Shown: positions 1 through 6,945 of the stretch, one piece after another
How the letters are laid out: each line of letters opens with the position of its first letter
Numbering within the stretch: position 1 is the stretch's first letter
DNA from: an uncultured Blautia sp.
GTDB lineage: Bacteria > Bacillota > Clostridia > Lachnospirales > Lachnospiraceae
DNA: 9,278 nucleotides
Assembly: GCA_946538475.1 (NCBI GenBank)
Contig: CAMNGN010000073.1
Span: forward strand, 1 to 9,278
Direction: 5' to 3'
The notes under the pieces: model-generated
The model's input: only the letters and a program-made list of their open reading frames with translations
Database searches by the model: none
What the model was told of the DNA's origin: nothing
Program-made: the position numbers and the translations under genes

Positions 1-17
1 TTTCTGTCAGCAGCAAG

Positions 18-46
18 AAGGCAGCCGATCGTCGGCTGCCTTTTTT
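18..46 (+). terminator. Rho-independent terminator between convergent genes
   Basis: An 11-bp stem (18-28 pairing with 32-42; GC core GGCAGCCGA / TCGGCTGCC) closes a 3-nt loop and is followed by a run of six T on the plus strand (41-46). The T-run orientation makes this the terminator of a plus-strand gene lying left of the window. Read on the minus strand, the same stem lies just past the L,D-transpeptidase stop (52-50) and is followed only by a weak CTTCTT stretch, so it may act in both directions, more weakly for the minus strand. Confidence 0.9.
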
Positions 47-49
47 ATC

Positions 50-862
50 TTACAGTGATCCGTTCAGATTTTCGAGTGTATCGATAACGACCACACAATC
101 GGGCTGCACGTTCTGCATCACCTGCTTCATGATGTTCTCGGGCAGAGCCACGCAGCCGCCGGTGTACGGCTTGGTCGGTCCGAAGCAGTGAAGGAAGATC
201 GCGGAGCCTCTTCCCGGGGTGCCGTCTTCGTTAAAGCTGATGTTCAGGCAGTACTGATACTGATACTCGTAATCAACGATGTGCTCGCTGTTTTCCATAT
301 CAAGATCCGGATAGTCTTTGATGTCTACCATCTCATTGTAATGCATGCCTTCATTCTGGTCGCCCGACCAGTAGGTGTCGTTGTCAACCTGTGTGTAAGG
401 AATCGCGCATCCCGGATCTGCTGCGATACCGAAAGCTTTGTTGAAGCTGTAAACACCGACCGGAGTCTGGCCGCATCCTTCTTTGTGCTCTTCGTCGAGG
501 CACAGTCCGTTTTTACCCACAAAGCCCGGGGTGGAGAGGATCTGTTTCCAGTTGCCATCTTCATCTCTCTGATGCATGGATATGGACGCCGTGGTGGTCT
601 CCATGGAAATGCCTGCAACCACAAAAAGCTGGTTTACATTCTCATCCTGCGCCTGCGGGAGTGCAGTGACCCATTCGGGAGAATCGATTTCGTGCTGAAT
701 GGAAGCATGAAGGATGTCCTCGGTCTGCTCCAGAAGAACGCTGTCTACCGCCGCGGTATCCTCGGTTGCTTCGGTTTCGGTTGCTTCTTCGGCATAAGCT
801 GCCTGTGAAAGGGCAAGTGCGCCGAGAAGGGCGAAAACGGTCAGGAATTTTCTGAATTTCAT
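50..862 (-). CDS. Secreted L,D-transpeptidase, YkuD domain (COG3786 type)
   Basis: 270 aa. Residues 1-24 form a signal peptide (KFRK, hydrophobic core, AYA before EE), so the enzyme acts outside the membrane on peptidoglycan. An acidic Glu/Thr/Ala-rich linker (25-40) follows. The YkuD catalytic fold spans about residues 75-262. Visible motifs are TPVGVY (133-138), the conserved TPxGxY/F element, and GSAIFLH...TGGCVALP with probable catalytic His225 and Cys237. The GSAIFLH/GCVALP style matches the COG3786 branch of the family. Known family role: forming 3-3 crosslinks or attaching and exchanging peptidoglycan stem substituents with an acyl-Cys intermediate; whether this member crosslinks or trims cannot be told. 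The start is well supported: AAAGGAGGT lies 9 nt upstream of ATG. It stands alone, divergent from the sensor operon, with its own promoter at 901-929. Ser/Thr-His-Gly-Cys of classical YkuD is Thr-Gly-Gly-Cys here, which is normal for this branch as I recall it. Confidence 0.88.
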   Translation of the reverse strand: MKFRKFLTVFALLGALALSQAAYAEEATETEATEDTAAVDSVLLEQTEDILHASIQHEIDSPEWVTALPQAQDENVNQLFVVAGISMETTTASISMHQRDEDGNWKQILSTPGFVGKNGLCLDEEHKEGCGQTPVGVYSFNKAFGIAADPGCAIPYTQVDNDTYWSGDQNEGMHYNEMVDIKDYPDLDMENSEHIVDYEYQYQYCLNISFNEDGTPGRGSAIFLHCFGPTKPYTGGCVALPENIMKQVMQNVQPDCVVVIDTLENLNGSL

Positions 863-900
863 ATAAGATTACCTCCTTTTAACTTTGTAATGTATTTAAG

Positions 901-929
901 GTTATAGCACAAGTGTTGAAATAATGCAA
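901..929 (-). promoter_or_regulatory. Probable sigma-A promoter with extended -10 for the L,D-transpeptidase gene
   Basis: Read on the minus strand: TTGCAT (929-924), a 17-nt spacer, then TATAAC (906-901), directly preceded by TGC (909-907), which gives an extended -10 TGn element. The -35 is poor (3/6), but the extended -10 and exact 17-nt spacing are good. The 5' leader to the ATG at 862 would be about 30 nt and includes the strong ribosome binding site at 872-880. Confidence 0.6.
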
Positions 930-934
930 GATAG

Positions 935-959
935 AATGGAACCGTCCCCGTGTTCCATT
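935..959. repeat. REP-like palindrome (intergenic imperfect hairpin)
   Basis: AATGGAAC (935-942) is perfectly inverted as GTTCCATT (952-959) around a 9-nt loop, CGTCCCCGT. The GGAACCGTCCCCGT...TTCC core is of the kind I recall as a dispersed intergenic repeat in many Firmicutes, often discussed with REP-associated IS200-like transposases; that link is from memory. It lies upstream of the minus-strand promoter and has no T-run, so it is unlikely to be a terminator. No transposase is in the window. Confidence 0.5.
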
Positions 960-1076
960 TGTGTTTTCTTTTTTCTTTACTTTATACCCAAAATACGTTA
1001 AACTGAATATAGTATTATACATATTTTTCAAAATAGTCAAAAGAAAACTCGATTCGTTTACAGAGGGCAGATTTTT

Positions 1077-2018
1077 ATGAAGAAAAACATCCGAAAATCC
1101 CTCCCGGCACTGCTTTTGTGCCTGGGCATCCTGCTTGTTCCTTCGGCCGCGTTTGCCGGGGAAGAGGAGGAAGATTATCTGTACGTAGAAAACGAATGGA
1201 ACTATGTGGAAAACTCGCTGGATGTATCAAACGGCATTCCGGAGAATGCCGAAGGCAGGCTTCTGGAAATCAAAGAAGCGGGAAAACTTGTTGTAGCTAC
1301 CGAGCCGTATTTTGCCCCGCAGGAGTTTATCGACCCTTCGCTCTCCGGACAGGAGCAGTATGTCGGCGCCGATATGGAGCTGGCCCGTCTTATCGCGGAG
1401 CGAATGGGAGTGGAGCTCGAGATCGTACCGATGGAATTCACCAAGGTGCTGACCGCAGTTTCCGAGGGTGAGGTCGATCTGGCAATTTCGGCTCTTGCTT
1501 TTACACCCGGCAGAGCCCAGATGATGGAACTCTCCAAAGGCTATTATTACGTTTCGGGAGAGGACGCCAATTCCCTTATGATTCGTGAAACGGACGGAAA
1601 AAAGATCAAAAGTATCAATGACATTTCGGGGCACAAACTCATTGCCCAGAGGGGCAGCCTTCAGGAGTCCCTGGGGGCGGACAATATCCTCGGTTATGAA
1701 GAGTTCCTCAGAGTCTCCACGATTCAGGAAGTGTACACGGCTGTCGAGGAAGGCACGTCCGATGCTGCCATAGTGGACATTGAAAGCGCGCAGGCCTACA
1801 TCGACAGTAACCCGGGATGCGGCCTGATGCTGGTTCCCGAGGTCACCTTCCCGATAGAAGAGCAGTACGAAGGGGACCGCGTGGCTGCGGAAAAAGGAGA
1901 GATCCCGCTCATCTGTTTTGTAAACGGAGTGATCGACGAAGTGCTGGAATCCGGAAAGTATCAGGAATGGTATGACAAATATGAGAAGTATGCAACAGAA
2001 CTGGGACTGGAAGAATAA
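1077..2018 (+). CDS. Secreted amino-acid-type solute-binding protein (SBP_bac_3 fold), orphan
   Basis: 313 aa. The signal peptide is residues 1-27 (AFA before GE). The only Cys in it (15) is preceded by LLL and is not a lipobox, so the protein is predicted to be released or loosely held rather than lipid-anchored. An acidic linker follows, then a family-3 periplasmic-binding domain (about 68-307) starting at LVVATEPYFAP. YVGADMELARLIAERMG, DLAISALAFTPGRAQMMELS (Arg146 in the position that clamps the ligand alpha-carboxylate in this family) and SDAAIVDIESAQAY (Asp234 in the position that binds the amino group) are all present, so the pocket looks able to bind an amino acid or similar small molecule. 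It starts at ATG 1077 with AGAGGG 9 nt upstream. It is the first gene of a three-gene run: the sensor gene begins 68 nt downstream with no convincing terminator between. No permease or ATPase gene is nearby, which argues for a sensing partner role (inference). Confidence 0.88.
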   Translation: MKKNIRKSLPALLLCLGILLVPSAAFAGEEEEDYLYVENEWNYVENSLDVSNGIPENAEGRLLEIKEAGKLVVATEPYFAPQEFIDPSLSGQEQYVGADMELARLIAERMGVELEIVPMEFTKVLTAVSEGEVDLAISALAFTPGRAQMMELSKGYYYVSGEDANSLMIRETDGKKIKSINDISGHKLIAQRGSLQESLGADNILGYEEFLRVSTIQEVYTAVEEGTSDAAIVDIESAQAYIDSNPGCGLMLVPEVTFPIEEQYEGDRVAAEKGEIPLICFVNGVIDEVLESGKYQEWYDKYEKYATELGLEE

Positions 2019-2073
2019 CTGCATCTTCCGTTCGGACAGGGTAAACGGTATTGCCTGTTTGTTTTAAAGCGGC

Positions 2074-2079
2074 GGGGGG
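2074..2079 (+). promoter_or_regulatory. G-run ribosome binding site deciding the start at ATG 2087
   Basis: GGGGGG at 2074-2079 is the only purine-rich Shine-Dalgarno-like stretch in the gap. It lies 7 nt before ATG 2087, only 1 nt before ATG 2081, and downstream of the in-frame TTG at 2051. Spacing favours 2087; the protein then begins MKNWKTYK, a normal positive N-terminus ahead of the first membrane helix. Confidence 0.6.
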
Positions 2080-2086
2080 TATGTCG

Positions 2087-5000
2087 ATGAAAAACTGGAA
2101 AACCTACAAGATTGTTCTTTTTGTGGTGTTCTGCATTTTCCTGAACGGAGAAGGAAGATTATTCGCAAAAAGCTGTAATCTAATGCTTTGGCTGGATTCC
2201 TTCGGCACGGTGCTGTGCGCTTATGCGGGCGGCCCGGTCTGCGGTGCCATTGTGGGCGGAGCATCGAATATCATTTATGGTATGGTCAATCATACTTCTT
2301 ACATCTATGCCTTTACGAACATCATGATCGGTCTTGTGGTTGGTTATGGAGCAAAGAAGAAAGTCTTTGAAACACTGTTCGGGACGATGAGCATCAGTGC
2401 CGTTATCGCCCTCGCGTCGGTAGCGGTATCGGTTCCGCTGAATGTCATGATAAATAACGGCTCTACCGGAAATATCTGGGGAGACGGTGTGGCTCACTTC
2501 TTTATGGAACGGGGATGCCCGTGGGTCGTGGCAGATACGATAGGACAGTTCTATGTGGATTTTCTCGATAAATTCCTCACGCTCCTTGCCCTCTATCTTG
2601 CGCTTAAGCTCTACCGGAGTATAAAAAACCGGTTCGGCGGCAAAAAGGAAGAAATGATAACCGACGATTTCGGACAGGTGTTCAAGGTGCTTCCACTTTT
2701 TCTGGTTCTCGCTTTCTCGACTGTCCCTCAGGACACATTTGCCGAAGAAGTTTCGGGAGATGAGGCTGTTGAGGAAGATCTTATTGATTACGACGACTAC
2801 GTGCAGACAGTTTTCAGCAGCAACAACGGCCTTCCCTGCGGTGAAGCCAATGATATCGCGGAGACGAACGACGGTATCCTGTGGATCGGCACCTACGCCG
2901 GACTGTACCGGTATAACGGACGCGAATTCAGGTGGATGGACAATTATGAATCTGTACATAACGTAAACTGCCTGTACGTGGACGATGAAGGCAGACTCTG
3001 GATCGGAACCAACGATAACGGTCTTTCCATTGCCATCAACGAAAAGGTCGTGAACGTGATCGATGAAGCGAAAGGACTTCCATCCAACTCGGTCCGCTGC
3101 ATCATACAGGGTGCGGACGGCTATTACTATGTGGGGACCACGAGCAGTATGCAGGTCGTAGCGCTGCGCAACGGTCTGAGAAAGGTCAACACATTCAGCG
3201 AAGTAAATTTTGCCGATGTGATCACTGCGGACAGAAAAGGAAATGTGGCGACGGTAACTTCGGACGGACGCCTCTTTCTGATAAAAGGAGGGCAGATCCT
3301 CTGCTCCCTGCAGCTGGGTGATAATGAGATATTTACCTGCTGTACATTCTCTCCGGACGGCAGACTGCTGGCAGGTACATCCGGCAGCCACATCTATACA
3401 TATGATGTGTCCTCGGGTCGTTTCGTCAAAAAGAGAGCCATGCACTGCCGTGGCCTCGAATCTTTGAATGACTTCTATTTTCTGGATAACGGGACAATGT
3501 TCATCGCTTCGGATGTCGGGATCGGCTATCTCGATCCGGCAGGGCATCTCCATTCGGTGAATGTCAACGAATTCAACAATTCCATCGATAACGCCCTCAT
3601 CGACTACCAGGGAAATCTTTGGTTTACTTCTTCCCGCCTCGGCCTTCTGAGAATGGCACAGTCGGCTTTTCGTGATGTATACAGTACGATCGGGATGGAA
3701 AGCCGGGTAGTCAATACGGTTGAAAAATGGCAGGGCAATCTGTATATCGGCACGGACGGAGGGCTGGATATCGTGGACGGCAGCTGCCGTGAGCGCGTGG
3801 AGAACGAACTGACAGAGCAGCTCAAAGGAACACGTATCCGCTGTCTCCTTGCGGATTCTCACGGAAGTCTCTGGATCTGTACCTATGGCGGCGGACTGAT
3901 TGAAGTGGAGCAGGACGGCACACAGCATCTGTACAACAGTGACAACGGAAGCTTTGGAAACCGGGCAAGAGCCGCCGTGGAACTGTCGGACGGAACGATC
4001 CTGGCAGCAGGAGACACCGGCCTGAGTTTTATCAGCGATCATGAGGTGACGAGGACCATCGGCTATATGGAAGGACTGATCAATTCGATGATCCTTACCA
4101 TCACAGAACTTCCGGACGGCAGGATCCTTGCAGGTACGGACGGTGACGGCATAGCCATCATCAAAGACGGGGAAGTCGTCGATATGCTGACCCGCGAAGA
4201 CGGGCTGAGTTCGGGCGTCATTCTCCGCAGCATAAAGGATCCCAAGACGGACGGCGTTTTTCTGGTGACCAGCAACGGTCTGTGCTATCTGGAAGAAGAC
4301 TTCAGCATCCGCAGTATCAAAAACTTCCCTTATTTCAACAATTATGATATCTGGGTAAAAAATAAAGAGACGCTGTTTGTGACGAGCAGCGCCGGCATCT
4401 ATGTGGTCAGCCGTGACGATCTGGTCGCCGATAAAGAAAACATGACCTACGACCTGCTGGATTCCCGGAGAGGTCTGAACAGTGCGCTGACAGCCAATTC
4501 GTGGAACTATGCCGACGATGAGGGCGATCTTTTCCTTTCCTGTGACAAGGGCATGTTTATCATTGACACCGATCGCTATGCAATCTCGACGCGCTCTTAC
4601 AGGATGAACCTTACATCCGTGAGTCTCGACAACAATATGCGAAGGATAGAGCGCGGCAATGTGATCCGCGTGGGCAGGGGAGTACGCAAAATGGAGCTGT
4701 TCCCCGAGATCATCAACTACACGGTCCAGGATCCAAATGCGGGCTACTATCTGGAAGGCATAGATCCTGACTGGAACATCATGCCGCAGAGCAATCTGTC
4801 TTCGATCACTTATACCAATATTCCGTCCGGCGATTACACGCTGCATCTGGCTGTGTTCGATAACAACAAGGAGAATATTCTGGAAGAACGCACCTTCCGC
4901 GTGATCAAAGAAAAAGAGATCTACGATGAAAGCTGGTTTATCTTCTATGTGGTCGGCGTTGCGATGCTGTTTGTGGCCTGGATCCCCTGGTTCTTCACTC

Positions 5001-5668
5001 AGCGGGCACTGAACCGTGCGGAGGCACGTATCCGCATGAGCAACGAGACGATGATGGCCATCGCCAACACGGTGGATGCCAAGGATACCAGCACAAGCCA
5101 GCATTCCTACCGGGTCTCCATCTATGCCGTGCAGATCGCGCAGCGTATGGGCTTCAGCAAAAAGGAATGTGAGAACCTGCGGCATGCGGCCCGCATGCAT
5201 GATATCGGCAAGATCGGTATTCCCGACAGCGTGCTGAACAAGCCGGGCCGTCTTACCGACGAAGAATATGCGATCATGAAATCCCATGTCGTTCAGGGAA
5301 GCAACATTCTGAAAGGCTTTACGCTGATCGACCATGTGGTCGAGGGTGCCAGATATCACCATGAACGGTACGATGGAAAAGGATATCCGGATGGACTTAA
5401 AGGAGAAGAGATCCCGCTTTATGGCCGAATTATCGGTGTGGCTGACGCGTTTGACGCGATGACGGCAAACCGTGTCTACAGAAAACAGCTCGACCTGGAC
5501 TATGTGCTGGGCGAGATGAAACGCTGCAAAGGGACACAGTTCGACCCGCAATGTGTGGACATTCTGCTGGAGCTGATCGATGAGGGTGTGATCGATGTGA
5601 AATCGATGTACCCGGAGATGCAGGAACAGGAAGCGGATGCCGATAAAAAACAGGAGGGAAAATCATGA
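2087..5668 (+). CDS. ECF S-component-like / 14-blade propeller / Y_Y_Y / HD-GYP membrane sensor, putative c-di-GMP phosphodiesterase
   Basis: 1193 aa from ATG 2087 (an in-frame TTG at 2051 would add 12 residues). Residues ~5-180 are a multi-helix membrane domain resembling ECF-transporter S components: WLDSFGTVLCAYAGGPVCGAIVGGASNIIYG has the small-residue-rich helix pattern of that family. Residues ~199-219 look like an internal signal peptide or membrane helix (VLPLFLVLAFS, then TFA before EE). Next come fourteen short beta-blade motifs of the LWIGT type, beginning near 264, 303, 346, 386, 427, 471, 510, 551, 594, 638, 680, 724, 763 and 815: two seven-bladed propellers as in hybrid two-component sensors. 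A Y_Y_Y domain (~877-939) and a transmembrane helix (~950-970) follow. The C-terminal HD-GYP domain (~988-1165) is complete: His1006, His1038-Asp1039, His1067, HHExxDGxGYP at 1091-1101, Asp1120. Expected output is hydrolysis of c-di-GMP in the cytoplasm. Its stop overlaps the next start (ATGA). Ligand unknown. Confidence 0.9.
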   Translation: MKNWKTYKIVLFVVFCIFLNGEGRLFAKSCNLMLWLDSFGTVLCAYAGGPVCGAIVGGASNIIYGMVNHTSYIYAFTNIMIGLVVGYGAKKKVFETLFGTMSISAVIALASVAVSVPLNVMINNGSTGNIWGDGVAHFFMERGCPWVVADTIGQFYVDFLDKFLTLLALYLALKLYRSIKNRFGGKKEEMITDDFGQVFKVLPLFLVLAFSTVPQDTFAEEVSGDEAVEEDLIDYDDYVQTVFSSNNGLPCGEANDIAETNDGILWIGTYAGLYRYNGREFRWMDNYESVHNVNCLYVDDEGRLWIGTNDNGLSIAINEKVVNVIDEAKGLPSNSVRCIIQGADGYYYVGTTSSMQVVALRNGLRKVNTFSEVNFADVITADRKGNVATVTSDGRLFLIKGGQILCSLQLGDNEIFTCCTFSPDGRLLAGTSGSHIYTYDVSSGRFVKKRAMHCRGLESLNDFYFLDNGTMFIASDVGIGYLDPAGHLHSVNVNEFNNSIDNALIDYQGNLWFTSSRLGLLRMAQSAFRDVYSTIGMESRVVNTVEKWQGNLYIGTDGGLDIVDGSCRERVENELTEQLKGTRIRCLLADSHGSLWICTYGGGLIEVEQDGTQHLYNSDNGSFGNRARAAVELSDGTILAAGDTGLSFISDHEVTRTIGYMEGLINSMILTITELPDGRILAGTDGDGIAIIKDGEVVDMLTREDGLSSGVILRSIKDPKTDGVFLVTSNGLCYLEEDFSIRSIKNFPYFNNYDIWVKNKETLFVTSSAGIYVVSRDDLVADKENMTYDLLDSRRGLNSALTANSWNYADDEGDLFLSCDKGMFIIDTDRYAISTRSYRMNLTSVSLDNNMRRIERGNVIRVGRGVRKMELFPEIINYTVQDPNAGYYLEGIDPDWNIMPQSNLSSITYTNIPSGDYTLHLAVFDNNKENILEERTFRVIKEKEIYDESWFIFYVVGVAMLFVAWIPWFFTQRALNRAEARIRMSNETMMAIANTVDAKDTSTSQHSYRVSIYAVQIAQRMGFSKKECENLRHAARMHDIGKIGIPDSVLNKPGRLTDEEYAIMKSHVVQGSNILKGFTLIDHVVEGARYHHERYDGKGYPDGLKGEEIPLYGRIIGVADAFDAMTANRVYRKQLDLDYVLGEMKRCKGTQFDPQCVDILLELIDEGVIDVKSMYPEMQEQEADADKKQEGKS

Positions 5669-6849
5669 GAAGAGCATATCTTACCACACTCATCACCTCC
5701 CTTCTGGTCGTCGGTGCATTCGCGCTTGCCTACGGGCGGCGGCCCGTTCAGTCGGGCATTCTGAAAGTCGGATTCATCTATGAGGGTGATGAAAGCACAC
5801 CCTACACATACAATTTTGCGCTGGCGGAGTATGCGTTGAAGGAGACGTACCCGGGTCGTATAGAAGTATTCTCCAGGAACAATGTCCGTGAGGAAGACGC
5901 CGAGACTCCTGCGCTGGAACTGATCCGGAGCGGCTGCGATATCATCTTTACCAACGGGTACAGCGAACAGATCAAAGAACTGGCTCCCGAATATCCTGAG
6001 GTACAGTTCTGTCAGGCTTCGTACCGCAACAGTCCGGATGTAAATGCCCCGGACAACTATCACACTTTCAAAGGCAGGGTCTATGAGGGCAGATATGTGA
6101 GCGGGATCGCTGCCGGCCTTAAACTCAACGAGATGATCGACAACAGAGTGATAAGCAGGGAGGAGGCCCTGGTGGGTTATGTGGCGGCCTATCCCACAGA
6201 CGAGGTGATCTCGGGCTTCACCGCATTCATCCTGGGAGTGCGCTCGGTCTGCCCGGATGCGGTCATGCATGTGCGCTACACGCAGTCCTGGGGCAGCTAC
6301 TCGCGTGAAAGAGATGCGGCTGAAAGACTGATCGAGGAGGGCTGCCGTATCATCGGACAGCATACCGACACGATCGGCCCCGCGTTGGCCTGCGAGGATG
6401 CCTCCACACAGCAGAGTGTATATCATATAGGTTATAACACCGGAATGCTGGATGTCGCACCTTCATCCTCGATCACCGGAACCTGTATCAACTGGACCCC
6501 TTACATAGTAGGAGCAGTGGACGCGCTCCTTGAGGGGGAAGTCATAGAGAAGCATGTGGAAGGGGAAGTGCACGGCAATGATATCAGCGGTGGTTTTGAA
6601 CTGGACTGGGTCGAAATGCTGGAGCTGAACAGCCATATCGCGGCTTACGGGACGGAAGAGAAGATGGAGGATGCGATCGAAGCCCTGAAGAAAGGAAAGA
6701 TCCAGGTCTTCCGCGGCGATTACACAGGGGTCGATCCCCACAATGAAGAAGATACGATCGATCTGAACAAGGGCTATCAGGAGAACAGCGGCTATTCATC
6801 CCCCTCTTTCCATTATATTCTGAAGGATGTTGTTTTTGAAGACAATTGA
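5665..6849 (+). CDS. BMP/PnrA-family solute-binding protein, non-lipoprotein, coupled to the HD-GYP sensor
   Basis: 394 aa. The N-terminus is RR, then a hydrophobic stretch (residues 5-22) that is either a cleaved signal peptide (near ALA/YG) or an uncleaved membrane anchor. There is no Cys before residue 91, so no lipobox, unlike typical Gram-positive BMP lipoproteins. The body (33-320) follows the BMP fold: ILKVGFIYEG, a SGCDIIFTNGYS segment, YEGRYVSGIAAG, VGYVAAYPTDEVISGFTAFILGVRSV, then EEGCRIIGQHTDTIGPA and INWTPYIVGAVDALLEGE. Family members of known structure bind nucleosides or purines; the ligand here is not determinable by eye. About 75 extra residues trail the core. The start is firm: AGGAGGG at 5652-5658 with ATG 5665 inside the sensor's terminal ATGA, implying translational coupling. 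With no ABC permease or ATPase alongside, a role as ligand-presenting partner of the sensor is plausible (inference), but it could serve a remote transporter. Confidence 0.87.
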   Translation: MRRAYLTTLITSLLVVGAFALAYGRRPVQSGILKVGFIYEGDESTPYTYNFALAEYALKETYPGRIEVFSRNNVREEDAETPALELIRSGCDIIFTNGYSEQIKELAPEYPEVQFCQASYRNSPDVNAPDNYHTFKGRVYEGRYVSGIAAGLKLNEMIDNRVISREEALVGYVAAYPTDEVISGFTAFILGVRSVCPDAVMHVRYTQSWGSYSRERDAAERLIEEGCRIIGQHTDTIGPALACEDASTQQSVYHIGYNTGMLDVAPSSSITGTCINWTPYIVGAVDALLEGEVIEKHVEGEVHGNDISGGFELDWVEMLELNSHIAAYGTEEKMEDAIEALKKGKIQVFRGDYTGVDPHNEEDTIDLNKGYQENSGYSSPSFHYILKDVVFEDN

Positions 6850-6864
6850 AAAAAATGAGAAGCA

Positions 6865-6891
6865 GGGCAGGCGCCTTCGGGTGGCCTGCCC
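6865..6891 (+). terminator. GC-rich hairpin, probable terminator of the sensor operon
   Basis: GGGCAGGC (6865-6872) pairs with GCCTGCCC (6884-6891). Inside, a short GCC/GGT stem caps in a UUCG tetraloop (6876-6879), with one bulged G. It begins 15 nt after the stop of the BMP-family gene. The downstream U-tract is poor (only TTT at 6894-6896), so termination may be partial or help stabilise the 3' end. Confidence 0.65.
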
Positions 6892-6914
6892 GCTTTGACT
6901 CACTGACATCTTAC

Positions 6915-6943
6915 TTGCTATTCTTTTGTTGATGTTTTATAAT
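6915..6943 (+). promoter_or_regulatory. Probable sigma-A promoter for the dCache-SpoIIE gene
   Basis: TTGCTA (6915-6920), a 17-nt spacer, and a perfect TATAAT (6938-6943). Placed after the operon terminator and about 170 nt before the ATG at 7114, it would make the phosphatase gene a separate transcription unit with a leader of ~165 nt that consists largely of the exporter-gene remnant. Confidence 0.65.
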
Positions 6944-6945
6944 CT

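Noticed and set aside
188..808. A 206-codon plus-strand frame opposite the L,D-transpeptidase gene
   Set aside because: The minus-strand product has a signal peptide and catalytic His/Cys motifs; the plus frame has no recognisable features.
976..1018. Promoter for the central operon (TTTACT-17-TAAACT, or TATAGT/TATTAT boxes)
   Set aside because: The region is A/T-rich and several weak -10-like boxes occur, but none pairs with a good -35 at proper spacing, so no specific site is called although a promoter must lie hereabouts.
1227..2024. A 265-codon minus-strand frame opposite the amino-acid binding-protein gene
   Set aside because: Shadow of a well-supported plus-strand gene; no motifs and no plausible start signal.
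2036..2065. Possible c-di-GMP riboswitch or attenuator (CAGGGTAAAC; ACAGG/CCTGT hairpin before T-rich DNA)
   Set aside because: The CAGGGNAAAC string resembles part of a GEMM element, but the 68-nt gap is too short for the full two-helix aptamer. The hairpin has only 5 bp.
2051..2086. TTG 2051 or ATG 2081 as start of the sensor
   Set aside because: TTG 2051 has no Shine-Dalgarno sequence at proper distance, and the G-run is only 1 nt from ATG 2081; ATG 2087 fits best.
2180..5551. An 1123-codon open frame on the minus strand opposite the sensor gene
   Set aside because: It is a codon-usage shadow: the plus-strand protein has convincing ordered domains throughout, while the antisense translation is rich in His/Ile/Arg with no recognisable domain and no ribosome binding site.
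5500..6426. A 308-codon minus-strand frame across the sensor/BMP junction
   Set aside because: Overlaps two strongly supported plus-strand genes and reads as antisense of both; no domain recognised.
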